Source: Oscillibacter valericigenes (GTDB lineage Bacteria; Bacillota; Clostridia; Oscillospirales; Oscillospiraceae). From it: a DNA stretch of 64,000 nt. The notes beneath the pieces are model-generated. The model was given only the letters and a program-made list of their open reading frames with translations, was not told the DNA's origin and did not search any database. Both the position numbers and the translations under genes were made by a program. The DNA is taken from positions 1-64,000 of the forward strand of contig NZ_JACSNX010000006.1 in the NCBI RefSeq assembly GCF_016902445.1, in the 5' to 3' direction. Shown here piece after piece: positions 47,634-55,821 of this stretch. The stretch's first letter is position 1. Each line of letters begins with the position of its first letter.

Positions 47634-48278
47634 TCATTTCTTCTTTTTTTCCGGATCCGCCCGCTGTTCCAGCAGTGCCGCCAGTTCGTTCAGTTCGGTC
47701 CCGGCCTGATCCATCGCCCGCGGCAGCTGAGACAGGTTCACCTCCACCTTCCGCAGCTCCACCGTCACCTGTGCGGCAGTGGTCTCAAAGGCGGACATCA
47801 GAGCGGTATACTGCGCTCGGAACAAGTCCACGGTCCGGCGGAGCTTTGCAAGGGTGGACGCCTCCAGCTCAGCGGCGCGCTTATGGGCATCACATTCGAT
47901 ATCGCCCACCCGGTCCCGGAACTGCGCGTAGGCCTCTGCCTCCGGGCGGAGCCGTTCCAGTTCCGCAGCCAGTTGCTCGGCCTCTGTCCGGGCAGATTCC
48001 AGCGCCTGCCGGGCAGCCTGCTCCTGTTCCAGCTTGGTGCGGGCCTGGTCGAACTGCGCCTGGGCTTCCTCCCGCAGGGCAGTCTCCGTGTCCAGCCGGG
48101 TCTGCAGCTCCCGGAGCTGGGACCGAAGGCGCTCCGCCTCCGTCTGCAGGCTCTCATTTTCCTGCTGCAGCTGATCCTGGCGCTCCGCCGTCTCCTTGGA
48201 AGTCTGCTCGATATAGTGGATCACGTCCTGCTTGTCAAATCCGCCGAACGCAACGGTTTTAAAGGTATAATTTTCCAT
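47634..48278 (-). CDS. DivIVA-like coiled-coil protein
   Basis: 214 residues. The N-terminus (FKTVAFGGFDKQDVIHYIEQ) resembles the short DivIVA/GpsB membrane-binding domain, followed by a long coiled coil (about 25-125), then a second helical region and a lysine tail. Likely a cell-division or polar scaffold protein. The first 20 residues decide the call; the coiled coil itself is not informative. Confidence 0.65.
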   Translation of the reverse strand: MENYTFKTVAFGGFDKQDVIHYIEQTSKETAERQDQLQQENESLQTEAERLRSQLRELQTRLDTETALREEAQAQFDQARTKLEQEQAARQALESARTEAEQLAAELERLRPEAEAYAQFRDRVGDIECDAHKRAAELEASTLAKLRRTVDLFRAQYTALMSAFETTAAQVTVELRKVEVNLSQLPRAMDQAGTELNELAALLEQRADPEKKKK

Positions 48279-48383
48279 GGCCCGGTTCTCTCTTTCCTTC
48301 TGATCGGTGATGATCCCACTCTAACACAGAAATCCTCCATTGACAAGGGTTTGAAAAATAAGAAAAAAATCCAAAAAAAGGTC

Positions 48384-48412
48384 TTGCATTTTAAAAGCAG
48401 ACGTGCTATTAT
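48384..48412 (+). promoter_or_regulatory. promoter of tRNA-Arg
   Basis: TTGCAT (48384-48389), 17 bp, TATTAT (48407-48412), 23 bp before the tRNA. Confidence 0.85.
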
Positions 48413-48435
48413 AAATAAGCTGTCCGACAGGACAT

Positions 48436-48512
48436 GCGCCCTTAGCTCAGCTGGATAGAGCGTCTGGCTACGGACCAGAAGGCCGGGGGTTCGAATCCCT
48501 CAGGGCGTACCA
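48436..48512 (+). tRNA. tRNA-Arg (anticodon ACG)
   Basis: 77 nt including encoded CCA. Acceptor GCGCCCT pairs with AGGGCGT, the D-arm is GCTC...GAGC, the anticodon stem TCTGG/CCAGA encloses CTACGGA, and the T-loop is TTCGAAT. The 3' part, from the anticodon loop on, is supplied by the integrated element; the original 3' half remains at 56698-56747. Confidence 0.97.
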
Positions 48513-48517
48513 GGAAA
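48468..48517. repeat. attachment site (left, within tRNA-Arg)
   Basis: Identical over 50 bp to 56698-56747. It starts in the anticodon loop and runs five bases past CCA. Confidence 0.93.
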
Positions 48518-48518
48518 G

Positions 48519-48549
48519 CCACCCATTTCGTGAGATTTGGGTGGTTTTT
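48519..48549 (+). terminator. tRNA terminator supplied by the element
   Basis: CCACCCA (48519-48525) with TGGGTGG (48538-48544), then T5. It differs in sequence from the original terminator kept at the right end. Confidence 0.75.
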
Positions 48550-48590
48550 CTTAACTTTTTAAGGCACTTTATAATTGTGTGTCTGCATCT

Positions 48591-48609
48591 TGGCGCACAT
48601 TTAGCGCAC
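48591..48609. repeat. tandem GCGCAC boxes near the left att site
   Basis: GGCGCACA (48592) and AGCGCAC (48603) are spaced 11 bp apart. The same two boxes, in the other order but the same orientation and spacing, occur at 56562 and 56573. Candidate arm-type sites for the integrase. Confidence 0.45.
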
Positions 48610-48655
48610 GGCGCATAAAAAGCGGGCCTCCTATTGGGGGTCCGCTCTTCTTGAT

Positions 48656-50044
48656 TTATGCGTTTCTTCTTCTCAGCATAATATCGGCAATACACTCTGT
48701 TGCCTGGGCCTTTGCCTCTTCTATGACGTGGGAATAAATGTCGCTTGTGGTCGATGTCTGACTATGGCCCAACTGTTTGCTCACGGTTACAATATCAGTT
48801 CCGTTTGCGATCAAGATACTTGCCACGGAATGGCGGAATGCGTGCGGATTGATATGGGGAAGTCCGTGCTTCTTGGAAAACTTATTCAGCCATGCGGTAA
48901 TGCTGGTGGGGTTCATCGGCTCCCCGTTATCCTGGGTAAACAAATAGCCGGTGTTGTGCCACCGATCCCCGTTGACAAGCTGAAGTTCAGCTTGCGCTAC
49001 TCTGTAATGTCGAAGCAAAGCAACGGTCTCTGACGGGATATTAACAAATCGGGTCAAATCTGTTTTGGTGGTAGTCTCATATATACCGCGCTCTTTTGAA
49101 TAGCACAGGTTCACACTAATCTCTAACCGCCCATGATCCAGGTCCACATGGTCCCATTTCAATCCGGCAATTTCTCCGCGCCTGCACCCTGTCACAATTA
49201 ATAGGTGTGTCAGTACACGCCACTTTTCTGGCACCATGTCTAGGGCCTCCAGAATTGCCGTGATTTCTTCCGGCTGGAAATAGTTCGGCGTTTTTCGAGA
49301 GACAGACGGAGGACTTGCCTTCTCCGCCGCATTGTATGGTACGAGCATTTCCCGTTCCGCTTGGTTCAGTACAGTGTGAATGAAACGGTGGTACTCCAGG
49401 ACCGTCTTATTTGAAAGCGGCTTACAGTTCTTGGATAGGTCAAACAGCTCGTCTAATGGTAGGTGAAGAGTTTCAGCGATTGCCACCGCCTTCTCTCCAT
49501 TGATTGCCTCTCCCCTGCAAGCCTGAGTGACTGTAGTATGAGATACAGAAGCAGCCTTGCCAAGAGCTTCACGGGTCATTCCTGCCGCCTTGATTTTTTC
49601 TGCTAGGTCTGGTTTTCCTTTTGCCTTGACGATACTCAATCGAGCACTGGAATCTTGGAGAGATTTATAGAATCTGTTTAGGTGCTGCGGCCGGAGGTCT
49701 ATTAACTTCACATTCCCGAACACTTGATCTATCCGCCGCAGAAGATCCCGGTAGCCTCGCACGGTATTGTGCTTTGCCCCGTTGCTCTCCTTCAGCGCAA
49801 TCACATAATTTGCATAGTCTGTAAAGGTCCATTTCTTGTCAGTCTGAAATCCCTGCTCCAGCTCGGTTTCAAACTGGATTGCAACCTTCTGTGCCTCTTT
49901 GTCTGCCCCTGTGGGACTCATGCCAGCCGGTGGTGTCCATGTCTTATAGTGGCGTATCTGCTTTCCGGTACTGTCTCGACCATTAGACACTGTGATTTTA
50001 TAGCTGATCCCGGACTTCCCTTCCAGCTTCTTAACTGTTGCCAA
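48656..50044 (-). CDS. int: site-specific tyrosine integrase with inserted HTH
   Basis: 462 residues. N-terminal arm-binding domain (about 1-65), core-binding domain (about 70-240) and catalytic domain with R288, K327, H401/R404, H427 and Y437. Between about 145 and 205 the core-binding region is interrupted by an XRE-like HTH segment (MTREALGKAASVSHTTVTQA..., ending LHLPLDELFDL). It is expected to catalyse integration at tRNA-Arg. It lies inward of the left att site, four bases after the regulator gene. Confidence 0.93.
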   Translation of the reverse strand: MATVKKLEGKSGISYKITVSNGRDSTGKQIRHYKTWTPPAGMSPTGADKEAQKVAIQFETELEQGFQTDKKWTFTDYANYVIALKESNGAKHNTVRGYRDLLRRIDQVFGNVKLIDLRPQHLNRFYKSLQDSSARLSIVKAKGKPDLAEKIKAAGMTREALGKAASVSHTTVTQACRGEAINGEKAVAIAETLHLPLDELFDLSKNCKPLSNKTVLEYHRFIHTVLNQAEREMLVPYNAAEKASPPSVSRKTPNYFQPEEITAILEALDMVPEKWRVLTHLLIVTGCRRGEIAGLKWDHVDLDHGRLEISVNLCYSKERGIYETTTKTDLTRFVNIPSETVALLRHYRVAQAELQLVNGDRWHNTGYLFTQDNGEPMNPTSITAWLNKFSKKHGLPHINPHAFRHSVASILIANGTDIVTVSKQLGHSQTSTTSDIYSHVIEEAKAQATECIADIMLRRRNA

Positions 50045-50047
50045 CTA

Positions 50048-50263
50048 TCATTCCCCCTCTCTTTGCCCCTCAGAGACCGCAGAAACGGCGTTATCCCTCT
50101 CCATAGCCTCATCTATAGCCCGGTTGATAAAGCCGTTCACACTCTCTCCCTGGGCCTCTGCGTGGGCTTTGATGGCGTCCTTCTTGCCCTTTGGGACTGT
50201 CAGGTTAATACGATCCAATTTTTCAGCTATCCATCCATTTCTATATTCTGATTTGCTGGCCAT
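50048..50263 (-). CDS. Arc-type ribbon-helix-helix regulator
   Basis: 71 residues with the RHH core RINLTVPKGKKDAIKAHAEA and SVNGFINRAIDEA. Cotranscribed with int. Its promoter overlaps one of three ATATTGCGCAATAT-type palindromes, so it probably represses itself and int, and the divergent genes. Confidence 0.82.
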   Translation of the reverse strand: MASKSEYRNGWIAEKLDRINLTVPKGKKDAIKAHAEAQGESVNGFINRAIDEAMERDNAVSAVSEGQREGE

Positions 50264-50320
50264 GCTTCTCCCTTCCGGGGGGAGCTTATTTTTTTATGCT
50301 CCCTCTCCCATTGTAGCTTT

Positions 50321-50349
50321 ATTATAGCATCCATTTCAATATTGCGCAA
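50321..50349 (-). promoter_or_regulatory. promoter of the regulator-int operon
   Basis: On the minus strand TTGCGC (50344-50349), 17 bp, TATAAT (50321-50326). The -35 lies inside operator 1. Confidence 0.75.
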
Positions 50350-50418
50350 TATGCAATTTGAATAGATATTACGCAATATATTTGGTTGCTTTGTCAATTG
50401 ATATATTGCGCAATATAT
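50339..50418. promoter_or_regulatory. three palindromic operators and plus-strand promoter
   Basis: ATATTGCGCAATAT at 50339-50352; ATATTACGCAATAT at 50366-50379; and the extended copy at 50401-50418 (core 50403-50416). A plus promoter TTGTCA (50391-50396), 17 bp, TATATT (50414-50419) has the third palindrome in its spacer. One repressor could thus shut both directions. Confidence 0.75.
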
Positions 50419-50583
50419 TATATACTATAATCACAGCAAGGGACAAGAGATGCGACGGACAGGCCGGGGACGAGCCGGACATTCCCTCTAAATTCTCAAA
50501 TCCCAGGCGGGACTGCTTCGTGAAGGCCGGTGACGTTCCGGAGAGCACCAAACCAGCCGCCAGAACATAAGGAGGAACAAAAG

Positions 50584-50853
50584 ATGAGCATCAACGAACT
50601 GGAAATGAAGTGTCGGGAGCTACGGCAGCTGCAAGCCCTGATTGACGAGGCCCAGGCAGAGGCGGAGACTATCAAGGACGCCATCAAGGCCGCTATGGGC
50701 ACGCAGGAGGCCATCCAGGCCGGAGAGTACAAGATCACCTGGAAGCCCGTCACCACGGCCAGACTGGACGCCACGGCCCTGAAAAAGGCCCTGCCGGACG
50801 TGGCCGAACGGTTCACGAAAGAAACCACCGTCCGCCGCTTCTCCGTGGCATGA
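50584..50853 (+). CDS. small phage-type protein (replication/recombination accessory)
   Basis: 89 residues: a coiled N-terminal half (MKCRELRQLQALIDEAQAE) and a C-terminal part ITWKPVTTARLD...VRRFSVA like small proteins encoded beside phage recombination genes. Exact function unknown. SD AAGGAGG. Its stop overlaps the next start. Confidence 0.65.
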   Translation: MSINELEMKCRELRQLQALIDEAQAEAETIKDAIKAAMGTQEAIQAGEYKITWKPVTTARLDATALKKALPDVAERFTKETTVRRFSVA

Positions 50854-50981
50854 TGGAGGCCGTGGTCACCATCGCCGGGGCGGTGTATCTCACGGACAAG
50901 CTGTTTTCCCTGGTTGACTGGATTGAGAAAAAGAAGGACCTCCCCCGTGCGCCTGGCAGCAGAACGGAGAAGGACCTGTAA
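50850..50981 (+). CDS. 43-residue small protein
   Basis: Starts in an ATGATG that overlaps the previous stop. One hydrophobic helix (about 4-23, VVTIAGAVYLTDKLFSLVDW) followed by a charged tail. No family recognised; the coupling and clean codon structure support expression. Confidence 0.45.
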   Translation: MMEAVVTIAGAVYLTDKLFSLVDWIEKKKDLPRAPGSRTEKDL

Positions 50982-51059
50982 GCACCAACCACCACAAGGG
51001 GGCCGGTGAGTTCATTATATCCGGCTCCCTCTCAAAAATCAACAGAAAGAGGCAATAAG

Positions 51060-51281
51060 ATGGAAGCAAGAAAGATTGACATGAACGACGTGCGGTTTTC
51101 CTTAGAGCAGATCAACGCAGTTTTCGGCCTGGTTATGGACGATATAGAGCAAGAGAACCAGGGAACCGAAGAATATGCGGAGTTATTCCGCAACCGCGCA
51201 GAGAATGTATATATCCCGGCTCTCGACCTGATCCAGGGGGCTATCTGTGAACTTTGGAAACGTGTGGAGGAAAGCGTATAA
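51060..51281 (+). CDS. 73-residue hypothetical protein
   Basis: Acidic helical protein (MEARKIDMNDVRFSLEQINA, IEQENQGTEEYAELF). SD AGAGG is weak. Last of the plus-strand trio; a terminator follows. No family recognised. Confidence 0.6.
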   Translation: MEARKIDMNDVRFSLEQINAVFGLVMDDIEQENQGTEEYAELFRNRAENVYIPALDLIQGAICELWKRVEESV

Positions 51282-51289
51282 AGATAGAA

Positions 51290-51318
51290 GGGAGCTACCC
51301 AGCCGGGCGGCTCCCTCT
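51290..51318 (+). terminator. terminator of the plus-strand trio
   Basis: GGGAGC (51290-51295) with GCTCCC (51310-51315), inner CCC/GGG pairs, then TCTCTTT. Confidence 0.6.
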
Positions 51319-51323
51319 CTTTC

Positions 51324-51596
51324 CTAATTTCTCACTATCCGCCGTTTTTTCTTCTTGCGCTCCGCCCGGACAACCCGCAAGACGGCGGCCCGGTATTCAG
51401 CACGAGTTTCCTCAGCCAGCTGCACCCCGGCCAACTGCTCAATCATGGCGGAGCGAAGATCGGCCATGTACCGTCTCTTCTCGCCGCTGGCAATCCCACC
51501 CAGCCGGGCGATCTCCTTTTGTTCCTCCGGCGGGAGTGTGCCAAATGGACGCAGGTTTTCCAAACTTTTTTCGCTGATTTTTCTGTGTTTATGCAT
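51324..51596 (-). CDS. KGG-like small phage protein
   Basis: 90 residues with EEQKEIARLGGIASGEKRR, the glycine/lysine motif of small phage and stress proteins, and a basic C-terminus (RAERKKKKRRIVRN). Start overlaps the sigma-factor stop by eight bases. Function unknown. Confidence 0.65.
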   Translation of the reverse strand: MHKHRKISEKSLENLRPFGTLPPEEQKEIARLGGIASGEKRRYMADLRSAMIEQLAGVQLAEETRAEYRAAVLRVVRAERKKKKRRIVRN

Positions 51597-52227
51597 ACTG
51601 TCTCAATTCCCGGTTTTTAGGGTGCCGCAGGAGCCGCAGCCCCTTCTGCTCCGCCGCCCTCGCTGTGGCCCTTGTGATGCCCATTCTGTCCGCTGTCTGA
51701 TCCACTGTTAGGCCGTGGCAATGTTGTCGCAGCACCACCGCCCGCCTCTGGTCCTCTGTGAGGCCGTCAAGGGCCGTTGCAAGGGCTTGTTTCCGCCGCT
51801 GCTGATAGTCCAGCTCTGCAACAGCTTCAATCTCTTCTTCGGAGCGGGGATCTTCTATGACGTCCGCCAGGGTCAAGTCCTCGCCGATCTCGCCGTTCAG
51901 AGGCATATCCAGTGATAGGGCGTGGTGAATAGGGTCTCGCTTGTCTCTTTGCGTCCGCATCCCCGCCGCCTCTGTAAAAGCCCCCTTCAGCTTCAAGCCG
52001 TACCAAGTGAGGAATGCTCCGGCGGCGGGGTCCCAGCTCTCCAGCGCCTCCAGAAGCGCCAGGAACGCCACTTGTATGTAATCCTCCAGCACCATGCCGC
52101 CGCGTCCTTCCATCGCCCTGTACCAGCGATAGGCCCTATCGTGAGCAAACCGCCGGACCGCCTCCCAAAGTTCCAGAATGTCAGCTCGTCCAGACTGGAC
52201 CGCCGCCGCGATTTTGCTTGCTTCCAT
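51589..52227 (-). CDS. sigma-70 family RNA polymerase sigma factor
   Basis: 212 residues with region 2 (LEDYIQVAFLALLEALESWDP) and region 4 HTH (LTVDQTADRMGITRATARAAEQKG, part quoted) but no region 3. The ATG at 52227 is preceded by GGGAGG; the in-frame 15-codon extension lacks an RBS. An element-encoded sigma could switch on its own or a helper's late genes (inference). Confidence 0.85.
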   Translation of the reverse strand: MEASKIAAAVQSGRADILELWEAVRRFAHDRAYRWYRAMEGRGGMVLEDYIQVAFLALLEALESWDPAAGAFLTWYGLKLKGAFTEAAGMRTQRDKRDPIHHALSLDMPLNGEIGEDLTLADVIEDPRSEEEIEAVAELDYQQRRKQALATALDGLTEDQRRAVVLRQHCHGLTVDQTADRMGITRATARAAEQKGLRLLRHPKNRELRQYA

Positions 52228-52382
52228 TGCAAAGCCGCCTCCCTCGTGGTAGAATATGGATAACAGCTTCACGCTCCACCACGAGGGCCGCTCTCATTCT
52301 CTGAGGGCGGTTCTTTTTAGGCCGCACAAATCTCACTATACTAAGGATTAACCTTCAGCGGTTTCTGCGGCTTTCTGGCGGC

Positions 52383-52616
52383 TTATACGGGGTTTCCGGT
52401 GTCCTCTGCAATCATCAGCAACAGGCGCAACGCCTCCGGGGATTCCTTCAAGGCCGCAAGGTCAAGGGTCACGGTTTTGCCCCGCTTGCTCTCTCCGCTG
52501 CCATCTGTCCAGGAAGGGCGGGAGATTGCCAGCTTCTCGGCCTCCCTGTAATATTCCAGCTCATTTTTCCTTGTGCTGGCGCTGATCGGCGTTTCAGTTT
52601 CCCAATAGTTCATCAT
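52383..52616 (-). CDS. 77-residue hypothetical protein
   Basis: Short polar protein (NYWETETPISASTRKNELEY...). Tandem ATGs at 52616 and 52613 follow AAGGTGG, overlapping the end of the nuclease gene. No family recognised. Confidence 0.6.
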   Translation of the reverse strand: MMNYWETETPISASTRKNELEYYREAEKLAISRPSWTDGSGESKRGKTVTLDLAALKESPEALRLLLMIAEDTGNPV

Positions 52617-52899
52617 CACAACCACCTTTTCGGTATAGTCTTATCCAGTCCTCCAGCTTCATCACCACCAGCCACGGGGAGCGGGAGCGGCGGAAGAATA
52701 CGGTGGGCGCTCCGTCCTGGAAGCGGTTGGCGTCCCGCTCCGCCTGGGCCATCCATTCGGACAAGCGCACCTGTTCGCACCGCTTGGCCTCAATGTGGAT
52801 TCCGTGGAGGCCGGTCAAGTCCGGCACCTCTCCATAGCTCTGTGCCCGTCCCGGCTGCACATCGTAGCCGTACCCCTGGAGAAGCCGGGAAAGCTCCAA
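52594..52899 (-). CDS. PD-(D/E)XK nuclease (Holliday-junction-resolvase-like)
   Basis: 101 residues with the active-site pattern PD(28-29)...IHIEAKR, followed by ERDANRF and LEDWIRLYR. Small stand-alone nucleases of this form occur in phage replication modules. The start is uncertain: TTG at 52899 is used, but the preceding in-frame codons (SKGRRGE) look conserved, so a non-standard start upstream is possible. Confidence 0.75.
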   Translation of the reverse strand: MELSRLLQGYGYDVQPGRAQSYGEVPDLTGLHGIHIEAKRCEQVRLSEWMAQAERDANRFQDGAPTVFFRRSRSPWLVVMKLEDWIRLYRKGGCDDELLGN

Positions 52900-52930
52900 T
52901 TCGCCCCTTCTCCCCTTGCTCTGGCTTGCT

Positions 52931-53050
52931 CTACCCGTCAGAACCGCCCCCGTTCACAAGGGTTTCGTCTATGCGTTCAAGCTCCTCTGCGATCCGCTCC
53001 AGATTGATAGCTATATCTTCTAGGACGGTCATTAAGCGATCATTCATTGA
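52931..53050 (-). CDS. 39-residue small protein
   Basis: ATG preceded by AAAGGAGA. One amphipathic helix (MTVLEDIAINLERIAEELERI) and a Gly-rich tail. No known family. Confidence 0.5.
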   Translation of the reverse strand, partial: SMNDRLMTVLEDIAINLERIAEELERIDETLVNGGGSDG

Positions 53051-53174
53051 AAATCTCCTTTCCACGGGCGGGTTACGGCTGGTTACGGTTAAAAACATAC
53101 TTTTAAAAAATTGGAAATGACCCCTTCTTATAGGGAGGCTTGTATTCAGCCGTAACCTGTCGTAACCCAAAACT

Positions 53175-55415
53175 TCAAACCGTTGCGGCATAAGGGTTCC
53201 CGAACTTTGCCTCCAAGTCAAGTCGTAACCCCAGCCACGCTTTTCTGTTCTTCGGCCGTATTTTTGGGAACCCCGCCGCCTCCATTGTGGTATCAAAGTC
53301 GTTAAGCCGCCGCACATAATCGCCGGTGCTTTCCGCCCACTCTCTGTATTCTCGGTAAAGGTCTGCCGCCCCCACACGGGCGTTTGGTTCTCTGATGCAT
53401 CGTTCATTGATGAAGTTTGTCAACCAGTCCTCCCGCTCCCTATATGCCTCGGTTGCCTCCTCCACCACTTCGGGGATCTGGAGCCGCAAACCGTTGCGGA
53501 CAAAATTCACCGCGCCCTCAATGGCCCATGACAGGATAGCGCCGCCCGCCTCCTTCACCAGCACATCGGCATAGTTCTGTATGCCCGTCCCTGCCGGTAT
53601 GGTGGCGTTGAATGGTACGACGATCAGCCGCCGCCATGTCCCGTCGTCGGTGGAGCCGACACGGGGAAGATGGTTCGTGAACAGTACAAGTGTATGGGTT
53701 TGTTTCACCGTCTCCGGCTGCTTGAATTTTTCTTCAATCACAAGGCGGTCTGTACTGGCAAGCTGCTTTAGTGTCGCAACGCTCAACCTTTGGTGTTCTT
53801 CCAATTCCCCAGTGACTACCAGCCGCCGCCCCCGCAAGGTGGCAAGGGCCGCGCCCTTGTTAGCCCGGTCGGTGGTTATCACCTTAATGTCGATACTGCC
53901 GGTATAGTCCCCCAGGGCAGCGCCCAGGGCGTTAAAATAGGTGCTCTTTCCGTTTCGTCCGCCGCCGTAGGCCATAATAATGCCCTCCTGGTAAACCGCC
54001 CCAATGAGTGACATACCGGCCACAAGTTGGAGAAAACCTCTCACGCTGCCGTCACCGCAAGTAATGGTGTCAAGAAATGCGCTCCACATCTCGCTCCCTT
54101 TGGTGTCCGGCCCGGTCTGCGTGATCTGGCTGCAATAGGCCGCCCGCTCGTGGGGACGGAGCCGCCCGGTGGTCAAGTCCACGATCCCGGCGGGGGTGTT
54201 TAGGTCAAAGGGATTTGCGTCCAGCCTATCTGCCTTGATGACAAGGGCCGGTTTAGACAGCTCCAGCATATTCTTGATACGGACGGCATTCCGGCTATTT
54301 TTGGCGTGGGTGAGATAGGCTTTCGCCCTTGCTGCATCGGCTTTCACCTTTTCCAGCGCGTCGGCATCCTCCGCCGCCCCTGTTTCCGCATGTTTCGCCG
54401 TAGCTTCTGCCACTTGGAGCAACGCCGCCCGGTTTCCCTCTTTTGCCTCCTGCAACATCTTTTCAGACAGTTCCAGCGCCCAAGCGGTGGCCTTGTGGTC
54501 GTCCCGCTCCCAGCGTTGACCATTCCACCACAACCAGCCCAGGGCGTCGGTATATATCAGATCATCCTGATACACACGGGAGAACACAGCGGCGTTTCCT
54601 GCGTCTGAGTAGTCCGGGGGCTTTACGCTGTCTGTATTAGCGGCAACCGGCCCCCGCTCATAGCGCCCGGCGCTTTTGGCAATCGCCTCCACTTCCCGAT
54701 CAGAGAGTGGCGGGGAACACCTGGAGCGGTTCTCCTCCATCAATGCGGCGGTGATTGCCTTTTGGCTCAGTCCCTTCCCCCGCAGGGAGGACGCCAACTT
54801 AAAGAGTACATCATTCCGCTGCCCCTCTGCGACCTTTCCAGGGACCTCTGTGTGCTTGGTCTGCTTTGGCTTGTCCTTCTTGCCCTGGAGCATAAGACGG
54901 TGGAGCCATTCGGGAAGCGGGGCCAGTGATACGTTTTTCGGCGTACTGCTGGCCTCCCACTCGTAGCAACGCCCTGTTTGGGGGTGCTTGGACGGCGGCG
55001 CGACAATATAGCCGCCCGTGCCCCGATAGTCCAGGCCGGGGGCAAAGCCCACCGTCACGGTCAGGGCCGGGTCGTCACACTGGAAGTAGTAGTGAACACC
55101 TCCGCCGCCGGTCAGACAAGTCCAGGTTTCAGGGAGGGGGCCATACTGCTGTTCCAGGTCTGCGAGGGTTTCGTCCCCAAACTTCCCGGCATCGTGGTCT
55201 ACATCCACATCCAGCACCACCAGGCCGCTTCCGGTAGCGATTGCAACATTGTATGTACTGCCGCCGCCCCACCATTCCGCAATCTGCGCTGGGTCTGTGG
55301 TGGCGTCTTTGCATCCGTGCGGAGTGGCTGGGACTTTTCCGTTACAGGGGAACACCCGAAGCCCTAGTCCCTCCGTATAGTATTTCGCACATCTCAAGAA
55401 GGTGTTATCCGCCAC
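53175..55415 (-). CDS. bifunctional primase-polymerase / SF3 helicase
   Basis: Replication protein of P4/D5 type, 746 residues. N-terminal prim-pol domain with metal-binding D69, D71 (and D73) in VVLDVDVDHD and GGGGVHYYF; a primase C-terminal segment; a D5-type N domain; and a superfamily 3 helicase with Walker A GGGRNGKST near residue 490 and VVTGELEEHQRLS. It gives the element autonomous initiation of replication. The start is GTG at 55415, five bases after the preceding stop. Confidence 0.9.
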   Translation of the reverse strand: MADNTFLRCAKYYTEGLGLRVFPCNGKVPATPHGCKDATTDPAQIAEWWGGGSTYNVAIATGSGLVVLDVDVDHDAGKFGDETLADLEQQYGPLPETWTCLTGGGGVHYYFQCDDPALTVTVGFAPGLDYRGTGGYIVAPPSKHPQTGRCYEWEASSTPKNVSLAPLPEWLHRLMLQGKKDKPKQTKHTEVPGKVAEGQRNDVLFKLASSLRGKGLSQKAITAALMEENRSRCSPPLSDREVEAIAKSAGRYERGPVAANTDSVKPPDYSDAGNAAVFSRVYQDDLIYTDALGWLWWNGQRWERDDHKATAWALELSEKMLQEAKEGNRAALLQVAEATAKHAETGAAEDADALEKVKADAARAKAYLTHAKNSRNAVRIKNMLELSKPALVIKADRLDANPFDLNTPAGIVDLTTGRLRPHERAAYCSQITQTGPDTKGSEMWSAFLDTITCGDGSVRGFLQLVAGMSLIGAVYQEGIIMAYGGGRNGKSTYFNALGAALGDYTGSIDIKVITTDRANKGAALATLRGRRLVVTGELEEHQRLSVATLKQLASTDRLVIEEKFKQPETVKQTHTLVLFTNHLPRVGSTDDGTWRRLIVVPFNATIPAGTGIQNYADVLVKEAGGAILSWAIEGAVNFVRNGLRLQIPEVVEEATEAYREREDWLTNFINERCIREPNARVGAADLYREYREWAESTGDYVRRLNDFDTTMEAAGFPKIRPKNRKAWLGLRLDLEAKFGNPYAATV

Positions 55416-55419
55416 AGTA

Positions 55420-55821
55420 TCACCACGCTTCCGATCCCTCGATGGCCTCAGCCGCCGCCAGGATCTCCTTTGCACGGTGGCGGAGTGACTGCACACATGC
55501 CTCGCATTCCTGCTGGCTGCCGGGCAGAAAATAGCCGCTTGCGTTGTCTGACAGAATAGGAACACCTTGCCGCCGCTCTGCATGGATCTGCAGCCTGACT
55601 TCTCGCTCTGTCAATCCAGTTAGCCGGACAAGGTCCTGAAGGTGGAGGCCGTTCTCCGATCCGGTCATCAATAAAGAGGCAATTCCTCCCGCTTGACCTC
55701 CGCCGCGCCTAGTGTTATCATTCAAAATGGAAGCAGAGGGCGCCTTGCCAGTTGTCCCCGTTTCCGCCGCCCCTGTCAGCGTTGCCGCGCTGGTGGGGGC
55801 TTTTTTCTTGCTTTTTCTCAT
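55420..55821 (-). CDS. primase-associated winged-helix protein
   Basis: 133 residues: a disordered Lys/Ala/Thr-rich N-terminus, then a winged helix (LQDLVRLTGLTEREVRLQIHAERR, part quoted) and a Cys-containing helical end. Proteins like this sit immediately before phage primases. The ATG at 55821 is set inside a longer frame that would overlap the excisionase gene. Confidence 0.65.
   Translation of the reverse strand: MRKSKKKAPTSAATLTGAAETGTTGKAPSASILNDNTRRGGGQAGGIASLLMTGSENGLHLQDLVRLTGLTEREVRLQIHAERRQGVPILSDNASGYFLPGSQQECEACVQSLRHRAKEILAAAEAIEGSEAW

Noticed and set aside
48468-48695. 75-codon minus-strand frame across tRNA-Arg ending in DSNPRPSGP
   Set aside because: This is the well-known spurious translation of a tRNA T-arm and anticodon region, not a gene.
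50339-50418. Small CRISPR-like array of three repeats
   Set aside because: Repeats are 14-bp palindromes with unequal spacers of 13 and 23 bp positioned on promoters; operators explain them.
53051-53407. Upstream extension of the 39-residue gene
   Set aside because: It is an out-of-frame reading of the primase 3' end; the SD-led ATG at 53050 is the plausible start.
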